NCBI GenBank assembly: GCA_003224085.1
Contig: QHYK01000071.1
Location: 1-64,000, forward strand
Source: Acidobacteriota bacterium
GTDB lineage: Bacteria > Acidobacteriota > Terriglobia > Acidiferrales > UBA7541
Reading direction: 5' to 3'
DNA: 64,000 nt
Shown: positions 43,406-53,344 of the stretch, piece after piece
How positions within the stretch are numbered: the first letter of the stretch is position 1
How the letters are laid out: each line of letters opens with the position of its first letter
The notes under the pieces: generated by a model
The model's input: only the letters and a program-made list of their open reading frames with translations
Database searches by the model: none
What the model was told of the DNA's origin: nothing
Made by a program: the position numbers and the translations under genes

Positions 43406-44398
43406 CTAGGTTGCCGTGGCGGCCAGAGCCTCTTTTCCCTTAGTGATTTCACTTTCGATCCACTTATAGGTGATCGCGAGTCCGTGCTCGAGAGGAATAC
43501 CGGGTTCCCAGCCAAGGACCTCTCGGAGCCGGGAGTTGTCGCTGTTTCTACCGCGGACACCCTGAGGTTTGGTCAGGTCGTGGCGCTTGCGCAGGCGTTT
43601 TCCGGCAACGGCGCACACCATATCCACCAACTCATTAATGGTCACCAACTGATCGGTTCCGAGATTGAGGGGTTCGTGGTGGTTGGAGTGCATTAGACGG
43701 ATCAGCCCGGCGACACAGTCATCGATGTACATGAAGGAACGCGTCTGCTCCCCATCGCCCCAGACCTCGATTTCATCTCCGTCACGGGACAACGCCACCT
43801 TGCGCGAGATCGCCGCGGGAGCCTTCTCCTTGCCCCCGTCGTAAGTGCCCAATGGACCGTACACGTTGTGGAAACGAACGATTCTGGTTTCGAGCTTGTA
43901 GTCCTTGCGGAAGTAACGGCAGAGCTCCTCGGCCCAAAGTTTCTCCCATCCGTAACCTGGTTCCGGATCAGCCGGGTAGGCGTCCTCTTCCCTTAGGGGG
44001 GTCACGTCCGCACTCCGTTGCTTGGACTGTGCATAGACGCAGGCGGATGAGGAGAACAGAAACCTCGCAACGCCACTCAGGCGGCTGGCTTCCAACATGT
44101 GGGCGTTAATAAGAGTGTTGTTGCAGGAGATACTGGCTAGATAAGCGGTGATGTATCCGATGCCGCCCATGTCCGCCGCCAGGTTGTACACCTGATCTAC
44201 GTTTCGCGTCGCTACTAGGCAGTTATCGAACTTCCGGAGATCCAGCAGCTCGAACTCGTCGGCAACTGAATCCTCATATTCGGGATGCTTAATGTCCACA
44301 CCCCGGACCCAGTATCCATCGGACTTCAGCCGGCGGACGAGGTGGTGGCCGATGAATCCGCCGGCCCCGGTAACAAGGATGCGCTTCTCAATGCTCAT
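43406..44398 (-). CDS. NAD-dependent epimerase, GDP-mannose 3,5-epimerase-like
   Basis: 330 residues of the extended short-chain dehydrogenase type. The Rossmann motif is GAGGFIG (11 to 17) and the catalytic pair is Tyr149 and Lys153 (YGWEK), with SSSACVY before it. MGGIGYITAYLASISCNNT, EEDAYPADPEPGYGWEKL, RFHNVYGPLGTYDGGKEKAP and FMYIDDCVAGLIRLM closely follow GDP-mannose 3,5-epimerases, which make GDP-galactose and GDP-gulose. Sugar specificity cannot be fixed by reading alone. It probably supplies an activated sugar for the exopolysaccharide repeat unit. GGAGG lies just upstream. Confidence 0.88.
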   Translation of the reverse strand: MSIEKRILVTGAGGFIGHHLVRRLKSDGYWVRGVDIKHPEYEDSVADEFELLDLRKFDNCLVATRNVDQVYNLAADMGGIGYITAYLASISCNNTLINAHMLEASRLSGVARFLFSSSACVYAQSKQRSADVTPLREEDAYPADPEPGYGWEKLWAEELCRYFRKDYKLETRIVRFHNVYGPLGTYDGGKEKAPAAISRKVALSRDGDEIEVWGDGEQTRSFMYIDDCVAGLIRLMHSNHHEPLNLGTDQLVTINELVDMVCAVAGKRLRKRHDLTKPQGVRGRNSDNSRLREVLGWEPGIPLEHGLAITYKWIESEITKGKEALAATAT

Positions 44399-44533
44399 TG
44401 TAGACTCCTCCTTTATAACAAGGCGTATTTGCAGCTCGGGCTTCCAACTGGTTCGTAGCGGAAACGGGAACAGGGCGCCCCGGAAATGGAAGCAGGCTGT
44501 TGAAAACCGCCCGATTCGAACCCCGCTTCAGAT

Positions 44534-45604
44534 TCAACCCCCTGAAACGGACCTTCGAACGCCGAGAGCCGTTTGTACTAGGGCCCGGCTGGAACTCCGT
44601 TCCAATGGAATTCGTTTCGCAAGCCTGCGCGCAAAGAGCACATGGAGTGCTCTCGTGCCAGTGATGATCCGTCGGTCCTTGAAGAGTTCTTCTAGGCGGA
44701 CGTCTTCTGGCCGCAAAAACCACGAGCGTATTGGATGATCCCGCTCGCTGTCGAGCAACCAATCTATGTCATATCCAAGAGCCCTCAAATGTCTCAGAAG
44801 CCCGAGGATGGCATTCGCACCGGCCACATGGGGGTGAAGTTCGACCAATAGCCGCGGGCTGTAGTTTTCAATCGTTTTCCCCATACCGTGAATAACTTCG
44901 ACTTCGTAGCCTTCGAGGTCCATGCGAATCAGGTCCACCGAACGGAGATTGTGCTGGGCCAGCAGGGCGTCTAAAGTCGAGACGGCCACGGTAATCTCTC
45001 GCGTCTTCCAGGGCACGGGATAAAGAGCGTGCCAGTTAGACTTCTTGCCAATGTACATCGTCGCGGCGCCGTTCATCGCCCCGACGGCCACATTGTGCAA
45101 GAGGATGTTGCCATAGCCATTGGCGTAAACATTCTTCGATAATTGTGCAAAGTTGGCTGCGAAAGGCTCGATGGCAATCACGCGCCCGGCATTGCCGACT
45201 GTCCGGGCTTCCAGTAAAGCGTAGTAGCCTAGGTTGCCGCCAATGTCCACTACGTTCATTCCCGGCTTAAGGAACTGTTGGAGGAGCTTAGAGGCCAGCG
45301 GTTCATGCGTCCGGTAGGCTGCCAACTCCCGCGAGATCCCATGATCCCCAGCCAACACAGTGAGCACACTGCCGTGCACCTTAAAACAGAGGTAGCCACT
45401 GGCACAACTCCACCGCCACGCCAAAGATTCATAAACCTTCAGCAGTGGCTTGAGCCCCTGACAGAATATCTCCCAAACGAGTACCCAGAATCCCTCACTC
45501 CGCAGTACCCGGCGGGCCATTCTCCATTTCCGAGCCAGGACGGATCGCATAGCGTTTGTCTCCGAGAATCGCTTCAAAAGTAGTTGAGTTCCTGTTTGTT
45601 CCAT
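44534..45604 (-). CDS. FkbM-family methyltransferase
   Basis: 356 residues. A helical N-terminal part is followed by an S-adenosylmethionine-dependent methyltransferase fold: PGMNVVDIGGNLGYYALLEA (motif I), VIAIEPFAANFAQL, NILLHNVAVGA and VDLIRMDLEGYEVEVIHGM. This is the FkbM layout. Such enzymes O-methylate sugars in exopolysaccharides. The ATG at 45604 gives a start just after the upstream nucleotidyltransferase stop at 45627. Confidence 0.85.
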   Translation of the reverse strand: MEQTGTQLLLKRFSETNAMRSVLARKWRMARRVLRSEGFWVLVWEIFCQGLKPLLKVYESLAWRWSCASGYLCFKVHGSVLTVLAGDHGISRELAAYRTHEPLASKLLQQFLKPGMNVVDIGGNLGYYALLEARTVGNAGRVIAIEPFAANFAQLSKNVYANGYGNILLHNVAVGAMNGAATMYIGKKSNWHALYPVPWKTREITVAVSTLDALLAQHNLRSVDLIRMDLEGYEVEVIHGMGKTIENYSPRLLVELHPHVAGANAILGLLRHLRALGYDIDWLLDSERDHPIRSWFLRPEDVRLEELFKDRRIITGTRALHVLFARRLAKRIPLERSSSRALVQTALGVRRSVSGG

Positions 45605-45626
45605 AAAAAGAGCCCCCAAAGCGCGG

Positions 45627-46709
45627 TCACCAGATCCTGTCGCTGCTGCCAGCAACTGCGTAAGCCAGAGCTGCCACGCCAGCCAAAGGAGGCAAAAGGC
45701 TCAACCGCGCAGTCCCAGGGACGTTTCCGTTTCGCGCAAGGTGTGCAAGCTGGTTTGCATAGAGGGCGAAGCCGTGCGGCAGAACTCGTAAGTGGAGGAA
45801 CCTGCCGCGCGCAGACAGTTTCTCCGCCCCAAAGCTCGCGGAAGTGAGCACCTCCTGTGGCAGGTCCAGCCCCGTGCCGCGGTAGTCGCGGAGATACTCG
45901 GAGATGATCCGCAGATACGCCGCTACGCCGTCCCAAATGCCGCCAAGGTCCGCCGCAGCCCGCAGCTCTTTGTAATCCACGCATCCGGATTCGATCATCC
46001 TCGCCATGTCCGCAATGTCGCATATGCGAAAGTAAAGGTGACGGTACATGCGCTGAAGCGTGCCGACGACAATGCGCTCCTCGGGCGCGGGGGAAAGAAA
46101 GGTGTAGCCGTTGAACTCCACTGGCATGCGCCTGTCGAGGAACCGGCGCGCAAGCTCGATGTGCTCCCCTGCTTGCCCAAGCCTCCCGACGTGAATTTCA
46201 ACTTCTTGTTGAAGGCCCTCCAGCGCGAAACTCCGCTTATGGGCGAGATAGTCGCCAATTGTGCGTGTCAGCGGTCGGCCGTGGAACTTGTGTAGAAAAA
46301 TATTCTGCACAAGGCGCTCGTCCGCCATGGTGATCAGGTCGAGGTCGTTCCCAAAGTCAGGCCAGTGATCGAGTGTCTTCATCACTGCAATGGGGCAGCC
46401 GTCCGCTTCTAGTTCTCGGCAGATTTCGCTGAGGAACTTCAGACCGTTGGCGATTCGCGCATGCTCCCGGCCGAGAGCTGCGTGCGCAAACTGGGCCACC
46501 TCTCCAGCTCTTGCAGCAACAGCGGCCTGCTCTAGGGGCTCCAGGGCGCGTATTACCACGTGATGCGCATCAGCCAGCTTCAGAAAATGAGTGCGCGCCT
46601 CCAAGCTGAGTCCAGCGACGTAGGCGCACGCCTCGGCGGCCCGGACCGGACTCATCACCAGAAGCGATAGGTTATGTAGATGTGCTTTGACCTCGAGATT
46701 TCTTTCCAT
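45627..46709 (-). CDS. Nucleotidyltransferase-family protein (PF14907-like)
   Basis: 360 residues. The motif IAVMKTLDHWPDFGNDLDLI is the active-site strand of uncharacterised nucleotidyltransferases found in exopolysaccharide and antibiotic loci (G[ND]DLDLI type). The rest is helical, with VEIHVGRLGQAGEHIELARR and ICDIADMARMIESG. The role in polysaccharide assembly is unknown. It sits between the flippase and methyltransferase genes in the same direction. A further domain of similar type may be the N-terminal half of the kinase-like protein at 48232. Confidence 0.7.
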   Translation of the reverse strand: MERNLEVKAHLHNLSLLVMSPVRAAEACAYVAGLSLEARTHFLKLADAHHVVIRALEPLEQAAVAARAGEVAQFAHAALGREHARIANGLKFLSEICRELEADGCPIAVMKTLDHWPDFGNDLDLITMADERLVQNIFLHKFHGRPLTRTIGDYLAHKRSFALEGLQQEVEIHVGRLGQAGEHIELARRFLDRRMPVEFNGYTFLSPAPEERIVVGTLQRMYRHLYFRICDIADMARMIESGCVDYKELRAAADLGGIWDGVAAYLRIISEYLRDYRGTGLDLPQEVLTSASFGAEKLSARGRFLHLRVLPHGFALYANQLAHLARNGNVPGTARLSLLPPLAGVAALAYAVAGSSDRIW

Positions 46710-46822
46710 GATGTTTCCCTTTCGATCGGAAATGATTGGCCTTAGCTCGCCGCTCTACCGGGAGTCTTGCCAAATGCGCCGTAAGGCTCCGTTCTTGAGA
46801 ACGGGGATATAAGGCGCTTGTT

Positions 46823-48199
46823 TTAGGACGAGCTGCTCAATGAGGCAGGTTCCGCAATGACTGGCTCCTTAAACGTCCCCCGAGACTGCTGAGTCCGGAC
46901 ACGTCCCCGAAGAATCAGGTATCCGCTCACGAGCGCGGCGAGGCTCGAAAGAACCAACGCAACAACCGCGCCGCGCATTCCCCATGCCCAGATTGCTGGA
47001 GTGCCGACGCCTGCTGCCACTGCGCTCGAACATAGATAAATCCAACAAACCGGTGCGGGCGACTGCATCGCACGAATCACAATCGTCGGTCCCAGCAACG
47101 CGCCGCCAATGATTGACGACACCGCAACCCATGGCAGCAGCGGAATGATCTGTGTGTATCGGCCTGCGTAAAGAAACTGGACCAGTTGCCCGCTGAACAT
47201 ACAGACAAACAGCCAGTACACACCGGCGCCTGCGGCGTACACGCCTCCGATCCGTATGGCCTGCCTTTTCATTGCTTGCCAACCTTCCTGCTGACCCAGC
47301 CGCGCGGTGTACGGCAGGAAAAGCAGCGTTAGCGCCGAATGCGCCTGCGCAATCGGCAAGGCCAAGTTCAGCAAGGCCCGAAGGCTACCGGTCTCAGAAA
47401 GACCCCAAAACTTGGTCACCAGTGGATAACAGATGTTCCATGGAGCCCAAAGGAACACGGCACCGGCCAGTGCCCATCGGCCGTAATTCCAGTGTCGTCT
47501 GCTCACCTCGCGCAGGCACGAGCCCCGCGTGTCTCGTCCCAGCTTGAGGTTCAACCGCCATAATAATTGGGCACTCGCCAGTAGAGCGGAAACTCCCATG
47601 GCGGCAAAAGCGAAAAACGGCGAAAGCAGCTTCAGTCTGAGAAGGATCCCGATGCTGCCTAGCAGGAGGGGCATATACAGCATCGCCCCGCCCAGGGCCC
47701 GGCGCGGACTGAGCTCGACGTAACAGGCGCGACGCGCAAACCAGAACAAGAGCACACAGGGAGCGGCAATGGTTGCTCCTATTAGCGCCGGCCCCAGTTG
47801 CGCCGACACGCGCGCGTAGAAATAGCCCCCCCCGAGCGCACCTGCCCCGAACACCACAGCTCCCAACACCATCTGCAGCCGAACTAGGATGCCGAGATAC
47901 TGCTTTGGTGCGCTGTGATACACCGATGGTCCAAACACAGTCATAGGCTCGAGCACGAGCGATTGGTACACAATCGACACTAGGATGAATATCGCGAACG
48001 CCAGCGCGTAGGCGCCGTATTGCTCGGCGCCGATCCATCGCGCCAGCAGAATTCCCAGTAAGAAGTTCGAGCCAGAAATCAATCCTTGATCTAGAACTGC
48101 AAACATGCCTTTGATCAGCCATTTGCCCCAACCGTAGGACCGGGACGCAACCTCGTTCTTCAGATTCTGCAATGCTGAGACGAATGGAACATCGGACAT
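46823..48199 (-). CDS. Polysaccharide flippase (Wzx-like, MOP superfamily)
   Basis: 458 residues with about 12 to 14 hydrophobic helices. LDQGLISGSNFLLGILLARW, IGAEQYGAYALAFAIFILV near the N-terminus is typical of Wzx/MviN-type lipid-linked oligosaccharide flippases. The first Met of the longer open frame (48235) would overlap the preceding gene, so the ATG at 48199 is preferred, with GGAAAG about ten bases upstream. It moves the lipid-linked repeat unit across the inner membrane in the Wzx/Wzy pathway. Confidence 0.85.
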   Translation of the reverse strand: MSDVPFVSALQNLKNEVASRSYGWGKWLIKGMFAVLDQGLISGSNFLLGILLARWIGAEQYGAYALAFAIFILVSIVYQSLVLEPMTVFGPSVYHSAPKQYLGILVRLQMVLGAVVFGAGALGGGYFYARVSAQLGPALIGATIAAPCVLLFWFARRACYVELSPRRALGGAMLYMPLLLGSIGILLRLKLLSPFFAFAAMGVSALLASAQLLWRLNLKLGRDTRGSCLREVSRRHWNYGRWALAGAVFLWAPWNICYPLVTKFWGLSETGSLRALLNLALPIAQAHSALTLLFLPYTARLGQQEGWQAMKRQAIRIGGVYAAGAGVYWLFVCMFSGQLVQFLYAGRYTQIIPLLPWVAVSSIIGGALLGPTIVIRAMQSPAPVCWIYLCSSAVAAGVGTPAIWAWGMRGAVVALVLSSLAALVSGYLILRGRVRTQQSRGTFKEPVIAEPASLSSSS

Positions 48200-48231
48200 A
48201 TGTTTTTTTCTTTCCGGAAGCAGCCGCGCTT

Positions 48232-49698
48232 TCACGCAGGCATCTGCCCCGCGCAGCTCGACGCTTGCTTCTTTTTCTTTCTGGGGGGCTCCAGAGATGG
48301 AAACGACTGCCCATTTCGCTTTTTGAACCGTTGGTTCAGATAGCTCACTAGTATTCGTGACCCTTCGGCGACGCTTTGTTCGAGGTCACGGTCGGTACGA
48401 ATCACGTGCGAGTTTGGAAGTTTCTGGGCCAGCCTACGGTACTCAGTGCACTGCCGACCCACCTCCTCCGGGCTGACTTCCTGTTTGCGCTGCAATATGG
48501 TTTCGGGATCTGCTTCAAGTGTTAGAAAGACAAGCTCGTTGTGGGGCACCGTTCTTTCCACTAGGTGCAGCAGCCACAGCGGACCACCATACCGGTAGCG
48601 CTTGGTGTCCACGAGGATGTCGTGAAAGTTGCGGTCATACACCAACAAGCCGGACTGCGCGAGCAACGGCCTAATCAGCACCACCTCACCAACCCAGTAG
48701 TCCACGAGCACAGCAAGCAGCCGCAGCATCGACTCCACTCTTCCGTGTGCCGGCTTGCTGTGCGGCGGGTCGAAGACCAACGGGTTTTTCTCTGGCCGCG
48801 GCTTGATTACCTGTGGCCGCCATTGCAGCACGCGCCCGCTCGCAAACACGGGGCGAAACATTTCGAGCAGCTCCGTTGAAAAACTGCTCTTTCCCACTCC
48901 ATCCGGTCCCAAGATGGCCACCAACAACCCGTTTGGGCGGAACCAGCGACTCGGAACTTCTCCGAATGCCTTTCCGGCGTACTTCAGCAATACTCGCGGG
49001 TCGCTCGAAACGTGCCTCCACCAGAGCCGCCTTCTAAGTTCGTTCGGCAATCGGGCCCCAGCCGTAGCGGTGCGCGCTGCCTCCACTGCACTCTGCCAGT
49101 GATTTCCGAACAGGTCTTGAGCGACCCTCTTGGCTTCTTCCGGACCGAGTTCGCCGATCAGTTGCCGCAAGCGTCGCTCGTCTGTTCCCGACTTGGTTCC
49201 CTCGAGGCAGTTTTTGAACAGCCGATAACGGAATTCATCCGCGGGGGCAGCTGCCCAGGTGGTCTCGCGTTTCTCTCGCCGTTCAACGATTTCTTTGCTG
49301 GTGGGCAGAAACCGGCTCCCGGAGGGACCAAACAGTATTGTCAGTTCATGAAATGTAGGTAGCCGGGAAAGCAGACAGGCCAAACAATACCGGCGAGCTC
49401 CTGGAATGACAGTGATCCGCTCTTGCACTACGAAATAATCTTTATCCTCCAACGCGCGAAGCGTGGCGAGCAGTTTGCCACGGTCCTCAGGATGCACCGC
49501 GAGTTCCTGCACAATCGACGGCGTGTCTTCTGTCTCCTGGAGTGCGTCGAGCACACAATACCGCACGCCAAATCCGTCGAGGTGGCGGAACAGGGTTTGT
49601 GAGAAATGATCCAACCGCTGTGTTTGTTCCCTGTGCTCCGCAAGAATCTGTGGAGATGGACGAACGTCAACCTGTGAAGGAGGGTGTAGCTCGCTCAT
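48232..49698 (-). CDS. Two-domain protein: nucleotidyltransferase-like plus thymidylate kinase-like
   Basis: 488 residues. The N-terminal 200 residues (FRHLDGFGVRYCVLDALQET, RRYCLACLLSRLPTFHELT) resemble the nucleotidyltransferase-like domain of exopolysaccharide loci. The C-terminal half has a Walker A motif GPDGVGKSS near residue 265, YDRNFHDILVDTKRYRYGGP and FLTLEADPETILQRKQE, like thymidylate kinases. In this setting it more likely phosphorylates a sugar or an unknown substrate than dTMP. The C-terminus is Lys-rich (PPRKKKKQ). The start ATG at 49698 is 11 bases after the upstream glycosyltransferase stop. Confidence 0.75.
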   Translation of the reverse strand: MSELHPPSQVDVRPSPQILAEHREQTQRLDHFSQTLFRHLDGFGVRYCVLDALQETEDTPSIVQELAVHPEDRGKLLATLRALEDKDYFVVQERITVIPGARRYCLACLLSRLPTFHELTILFGPSGSRFLPTSKEIVERREKRETTWAAAPADEFRYRLFKNCLEGTKSGTDERRLRQLIGELGPEEAKRVAQDLFGNHWQSAVEAARTATAGARLPNELRRRLWWRHVSSDPRVLLKYAGKAFGEVPSRWFRPNGLLVAILGPDGVGKSSFSTELLEMFRPVFASGRVLQWRPQVIKPRPEKNPLVFDPPHSKPAHGRVESMLRLLAVLVDYWVGEVVLIRPLLAQSGLLVYDRNFHDILVDTKRYRYGGPLWLLHLVERTVPHNELVFLTLEADPETILQRKQEVSPEEVGRQCTEYRRLAQKLPNSHVIRTDRDLEQSVAEGSRILVSYLNQRFKKRNGQSFPSLEPPRKKKKQASSCAGQMPA

Positions 49699-49709
49699 TT
49701 TGACCTATG

Positions 49710-50966
49710 TCAGCAGGACGGTTCCTGGCCAGCGCCGAAACTGGACGCTGACGTCGCGAGGTCGGCTTCGAAACCCTTGGGCCTCGCATCGTGGTTTTGT
49801 ATGGCTCGATCGTAGATTTCCAATAGCATTTTATAGTTGCGTGCCGACGTGTACTTTGCTTCGTATTCACGTCGCGCGCGCTTCCCCATCTCAGCCAGAT
49901 CGCCGGGGTGCTTCCATGCCCACCGAGCCTTGCTCGCCAGATCATCGGCATCACCGGGGGTGAAGTGAAGTCCTGTCGAGCCCTCCGAAATCAGCTCCTG
50001 TCGGGAATCCATCCGCGAGGCAATGACAGGCGTGCCACAGGCAAACGCTTCAATTACCGTCATGGGGAGGCCTTCATAGCACTCGCTCGGGAACAACAAG
50101 CAGAGCGCTCCCTTCATCGCTGCGACGACCAGCTCCCACTTTAGGCTTCCCAGAAAGCGCACATTCGGAATATGCAATTGCCGGACGTATTCCTCTAGTT
50201 GGGCCTGGACAGGACCGTCGCCGATAATGTGGAGCGGCATGGAAATGCCCAGGCGTGCCCAGGCTGCAAGGAGGGTTGGTAAGCCTTTCTCGGGGGAAAG
50301 CCGTCCCACAAACAGCGCATAAGAACGTTCTCCGTTGCCATCACCAGGATCGGGATAGACGAAGTTTGGCTTAACCAGGATCTTATCAGCCGGTATTCCC
50401 CCTTCGATGAACTTGCGACGTGCGAAGGCGGTTAGAGCCAAATAATAGTCGATCATCCGGGACCACGTGCCCAAAAGCCGGTGCGTTGTGAGCATTGCAG
50501 CCACGAGGGCACTGTAGGGCCGGGAGTTGCGGTAGCAACCGTAGCGCACGCTCTGCCACACGCCTTTTTTCACGCATTCTTCACAGACCCTCCCATCGCG
50601 GAATAGTGTTCCACCGGGACAGATCAGGCGGTAGTTGTGTAGCGTCTGGATCACCGGCACGTTCGCGTCGCGGCACGCCCAGTAAACTGAAGGCGAAACC
50701 ATCAAAAAGGTGTTGTGGACGTGCACAATCTCGGGTTTCTCCCGCAAGAGCAATTGGCGGAATTCCACCCGAGTGTCGCTGGCCCAAATCGTTCGCTTGG
50801 CCAAAGCAAGCTGTCGAACGGACACGTAATGCGAAACATCATGATTACTGCGGACGTGCGCGACAACTTCGTGACCGGCCTTCGTGAGTAGATTGTATTC
50901 GTTACGGAATGCGGCATCCTCGCCGCCTGGCTGCTGGTAGGTGTTGTGTACCAAGACGATCTTCAT
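49710..50966 (-). CDS. GT4-type glycosyltransferase
   Basis: 418 residues with two Rossmann-like halves. The first begins MKIVLVHNTYQQPGGEDAAF and has EIVHVHNTFLMVSPSVYWAC and LHNYRLICPGGTLFRDGRVC. The second has YALFVGRLSPEKGLPTLLAA, LHIIGDGPVQAQLEEYV and the donor-binding motif FPSECYEGLPMTVIEAFACG. The E-x7-E type motif is typical of GT4. The ATG at 50966 overlaps the deacetylase stop by four bases (ATGA). It transfers a sugar onto the growing lipid-linked unit; donor and linkage are unknown. Confidence 0.9.
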   Translation of the reverse strand: MKIVLVHNTYQQPGGEDAAFRNEYNLLTKAGHEVVAHVRSNHDVSHYVSVRQLALAKRTIWASDTRVEFRQLLLREKPEIVHVHNTFLMVSPSVYWACRDANVPVIQTLHNYRLICPGGTLFRDGRVCEECVKKGVWQSVRYGCYRNSRPYSALVAAMLTTHRLLGTWSRMIDYYLALTAFARRKFIEGGIPADKILVKPNFVYPDPGDGNGERSYALFVGRLSPEKGLPTLLAAWARLGISMPLHIIGDGPVQAQLEEYVRQLHIPNVRFLGSLKWELVVAAMKGALCLLFPSECYEGLPMTVIEAFACGTPVIASRMDSRQELISEGSTGLHFTPGDADDLASKARWAWKHPGDLAEMGKRARREYEAKYTSARNYKMLLEIYDRAIQNHDARPKGFEADLATSASSFGAGQEPSC

Positions 50967-51727
50967 GCAGCTTCCGCAACACGGGACGTTTTCCTGCGCA
51001 TAAGCTTGATCACGTCTCCGTTGGAGGCGTAGATCACGCTCGGCTGGTGAGCAACATAATCGAGCAAATCGCCCAACTGGTGCCAAAGTCCCAGCTCTTG
51101 GATTTCCCAGGAATGGCCGTACAAGTGCCAAACGCCCCCCTCTAGCAGCACTTCATCAAAGAGCTTCTTACCCACACCAATCCACGTTTGGCACATCAAG
51201 TATTTCTGTACGTAGCGAACGATTCCGGACCAATCCCGGTGGTTGGCGAGGTTCTTCAAATAATTCAACGGCGGATGCGGGTAAGCCTGCACACTCGTCG
51301 GCATTTCAAACCGGCCGAAGTCGAGCGTGTCAGCGAGCATCCGCGTTGTCCGCGCACCCTCGAAACCTGACTGCTGAACGCAGGCGATAACTTCAGCGTC
51401 GTAACGTCCTCTCGGATAACAAAACATGTGCACTTCCGAGCCGAGCAGTTCCTCCAGCATCCGCTTCGAGTCCCGCACTTCTCTGGACAATTCCTTTTGC
51501 TCTAATCCAGAGAGAATCCGGTGCGAAACAGTGTGTGCGCCGATCTCAAATCCCCTCTTGCGGAAGGCCCGAAGCGCTTCGGCCGGGAGAACCGGCTTGC
51601 TTCCTTCGCCAGTCAGGGGAACGTAAAAAGTTGCAGGCAGGTTCCTCTCTGCGAGCTCGTCTGCTAAGCGAAGGTCGCAGGGATGTCCGTCATCCCAACT
51701 TGTGGTTACGATCGCGATTTTGTCCAA
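50963..51727 (-). CDS. Polysaccharide deacetylase (NodB-like, CE4)
   Basis: 254 residues. TTSWDDGHPCDLRLADELAE supplies Asp12 and Asp13, and FEIGAHTVSHRIL the metal-binding His65 and His69. HMFCYPRGRYD is the third conserved motif. The lid segments and HLYGHSWEI near the end complete the NodB fold. Such enzymes remove N-acetyl groups from the polymer or from lipid-linked sugars. The stop overlaps the ATG of the next glycosyltransferase gene. Confidence 0.88.
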   Translation of the reverse strand: MDKIAIVTTSWDDGHPCDLRLADELAERNLPATFYVPLTGEGSKPVLPAEALRAFRKRGFEIGAHTVSHRILSGLEQKELSREVRDSKRMLEELLGSEVHMFCYPRGRYDAEVIACVQQSGFEGARTTRMLADTLDFGRFEMPTSVQAYPHPPLNYLKNLANHRDWSGIVRYVQKYLMCQTWIGVGKKLFDEVLLEGGVWHLYGHSWEIQELGLWHQLGDLLDYVAHQPSVIYASNGDVIKLMRRKTSRVAEAA

Positions 51728-51751
51728 GATTTGCTCGCCTGTGATCGATTG

Positions 51752-53260
51752 CTACCGGCGGACCGGCTGTGCCACGGCATCAAAGAGCGGAAGGCCAGGA
51801 TTGTTTTCCAGGTTGCGCAAGACCCCGATGGACAGTCCCAGAAAGAAGTAAAAGGGAATGGCGCCGTGAGAGAACTCAAGTGCGGGCTGCACGCTGGTGA
51901 ACAACAAAGCCAGAACAAAGTATAAAAACAGCCACAGGATGAGGGGGAACCACTCTCCTAACGTGTGACCCCTACGCAGGGCCCGGATATAGCGTAACGC
52001 CGTCAAAATAATGAAGAGCACCCACATTGATAACCCCGCGAGGCCTAAGCGCCCCAGCACCGTGAGCGAGGAATTGTGCGGTTGGCGGACCGGTATACCC
52101 TCTTCGTTCTCGAAGGTTATTAGCGCTTGGCCAAAACCCTCACCCACGATTAGGTTCGACGGGCTCGATCGAACCCGATCCCAAACCTCTGCGTACCATC
52201 TGCTTCGGTCCACCTCGTGCGAAAACCGGGTATTCGCGTCCCCCACGTTTAGCACTGTCTTGGCTTGGTCGACGATGAAGGAGAACTGGACAGGCCCCAT
52301 GCGCCCCTGAAATTCTATGCCCAGCACAGAAACCGCCAACAGCAGAACAGCCAGCACACCGGTTCCCCAGGCGAGTGTGGATACAAAGCCGACCAGTTTC
52401 TTGGACTCGCCCAACAGAAGCAGGATCATAAGAACTAGAAGAATTCCCACATACATGGATCGAGCTTGTAGGATGGCTAGGCTGCCCAGTTGTGCTGCAG
52501 CCAACCCAACAAGAATCCAGCTCGGCCAGCGCTCAATCGATGGTGCAAGCCAGATACAGAACAGCGCTCCGACGAGCAAGAAAGGAGCATTTTGCCAGTA
52601 GTTTCCAAACAACGGGACCGGATGAAACACTCCCGAGGAGGGTGACCAGGCTCGGATTTGTTCACCCCAGGAAAACGTCCAGCTGTAGAGGAGGTTCAGC
52701 ACGAAAACAAAGAACATCCAGCGCAGCAGGACCTGCGTGGCACGGGGATTTATCCCCCATGCCACCCCTAGGGGCAGAAAGACCACTTCGAAGAACATGG
52801 AGCTGTCCCGCACGGCATAGAGGCCATAGCGTGGTACATCCACGATCAAGTGAGCACAAGACAAGAGCAGCAAAGCAGCCAGGCAGACCACCGAGGACTC
52901 TGCCATAATGCTGCGGACAATCCACGACTGCCTCCCCAGAAGCAGGGCTAGCGCCGCGAACATGAGTAACTCGCCCACCGGGAACTGGACGCCACCCGCT
53001 CCAACAGCAAGATTGTCGAACCCGTAGTTCAGGATCAAGTAGGGTGTCAATGCGAATAAGACAAGCACCTGCCAAAATTCTAGGCGCTCGTGACACCAGC
53101 TGAAAATTCCATATAAAGCCAGGCACACGCCTGCCGCGCCGAAAACGGCAAACGGGTAACTCGCTACCAGTACGCCCAGTGCGGTCGCCAGAGCGAAGCC
53201 AAACAAGGCCCTTACCCATAAACGTGTGTCATAGGTTCTGTCGGAGATTGGAATTGACAT
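51752..53260 (-). CDS. O-antigen ligase/polymerase-like membrane protein (Wzy-like)
   Basis: 502 residues with about 12 membrane helices. A large periplasmic loop between residues about 315 and 400 includes RSRWYAEVWDRVRSSPSNLI, VGEGFGQALITFEN and RQPHNSSLTVLGRLGLAGL. The P-H-N-S-x-L and R-x-G-L-x-G motif is characteristic of the O-antigen ligase/Wzy family (PF04932). It polymerises repeat units on the periplasmic side. A 24-base gap precedes the deacetylase gene. The open frame extends 15 codons upstream, but the ATG at 53260 fits the topology. Confidence 0.85.
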   Translation of the reverse strand: MSIPISDRTYDTRLWVRALFGFALATALGVLVASYPFAVFGAAGVCLALYGIFSWCHERLEFWQVLVLFALTPYLILNYGFDNLAVGAGGVQFPVGELLMFAALALLLGRQSWIVRSIMAESSVVCLAALLLLSCAHLIVDVPRYGLYAVRDSSMFFEVVFLPLGVAWGINPRATQVLLRWMFFVFVLNLLYSWTFSWGEQIRAWSPSSGVFHPVPLFGNYWQNAPFLLVGALFCIWLAPSIERWPSWILVGLAAAQLGSLAILQARSMYVGILLVLMILLLLGESKKLVGFVSTLAWGTGVLAVLLLAVSVLGIEFQGRMGPVQFSFIVDQAKTVLNVGDANTRFSHEVDRSRWYAEVWDRVRSSPSNLIVGEGFGQALITFENEEGIPVRQPHNSSLTVLGRLGLAGLSMWVLFIILTALRYIRALRRGHTLGEWFPLILWLFLYFVLALLFTSVQPALEFSHGAIPFYFFLGLSIGVLRNLENNPGLPLFDAVAQPVRR

Positions 53261-53344
53261 TTCAGCTTGCCGGCGCTGCGGACTCCAGAACACTCGGCGG
53301 TGCACTGCCGGTGTGTTGCTGAGTGTAAAGCCTCGCGCGAAACG

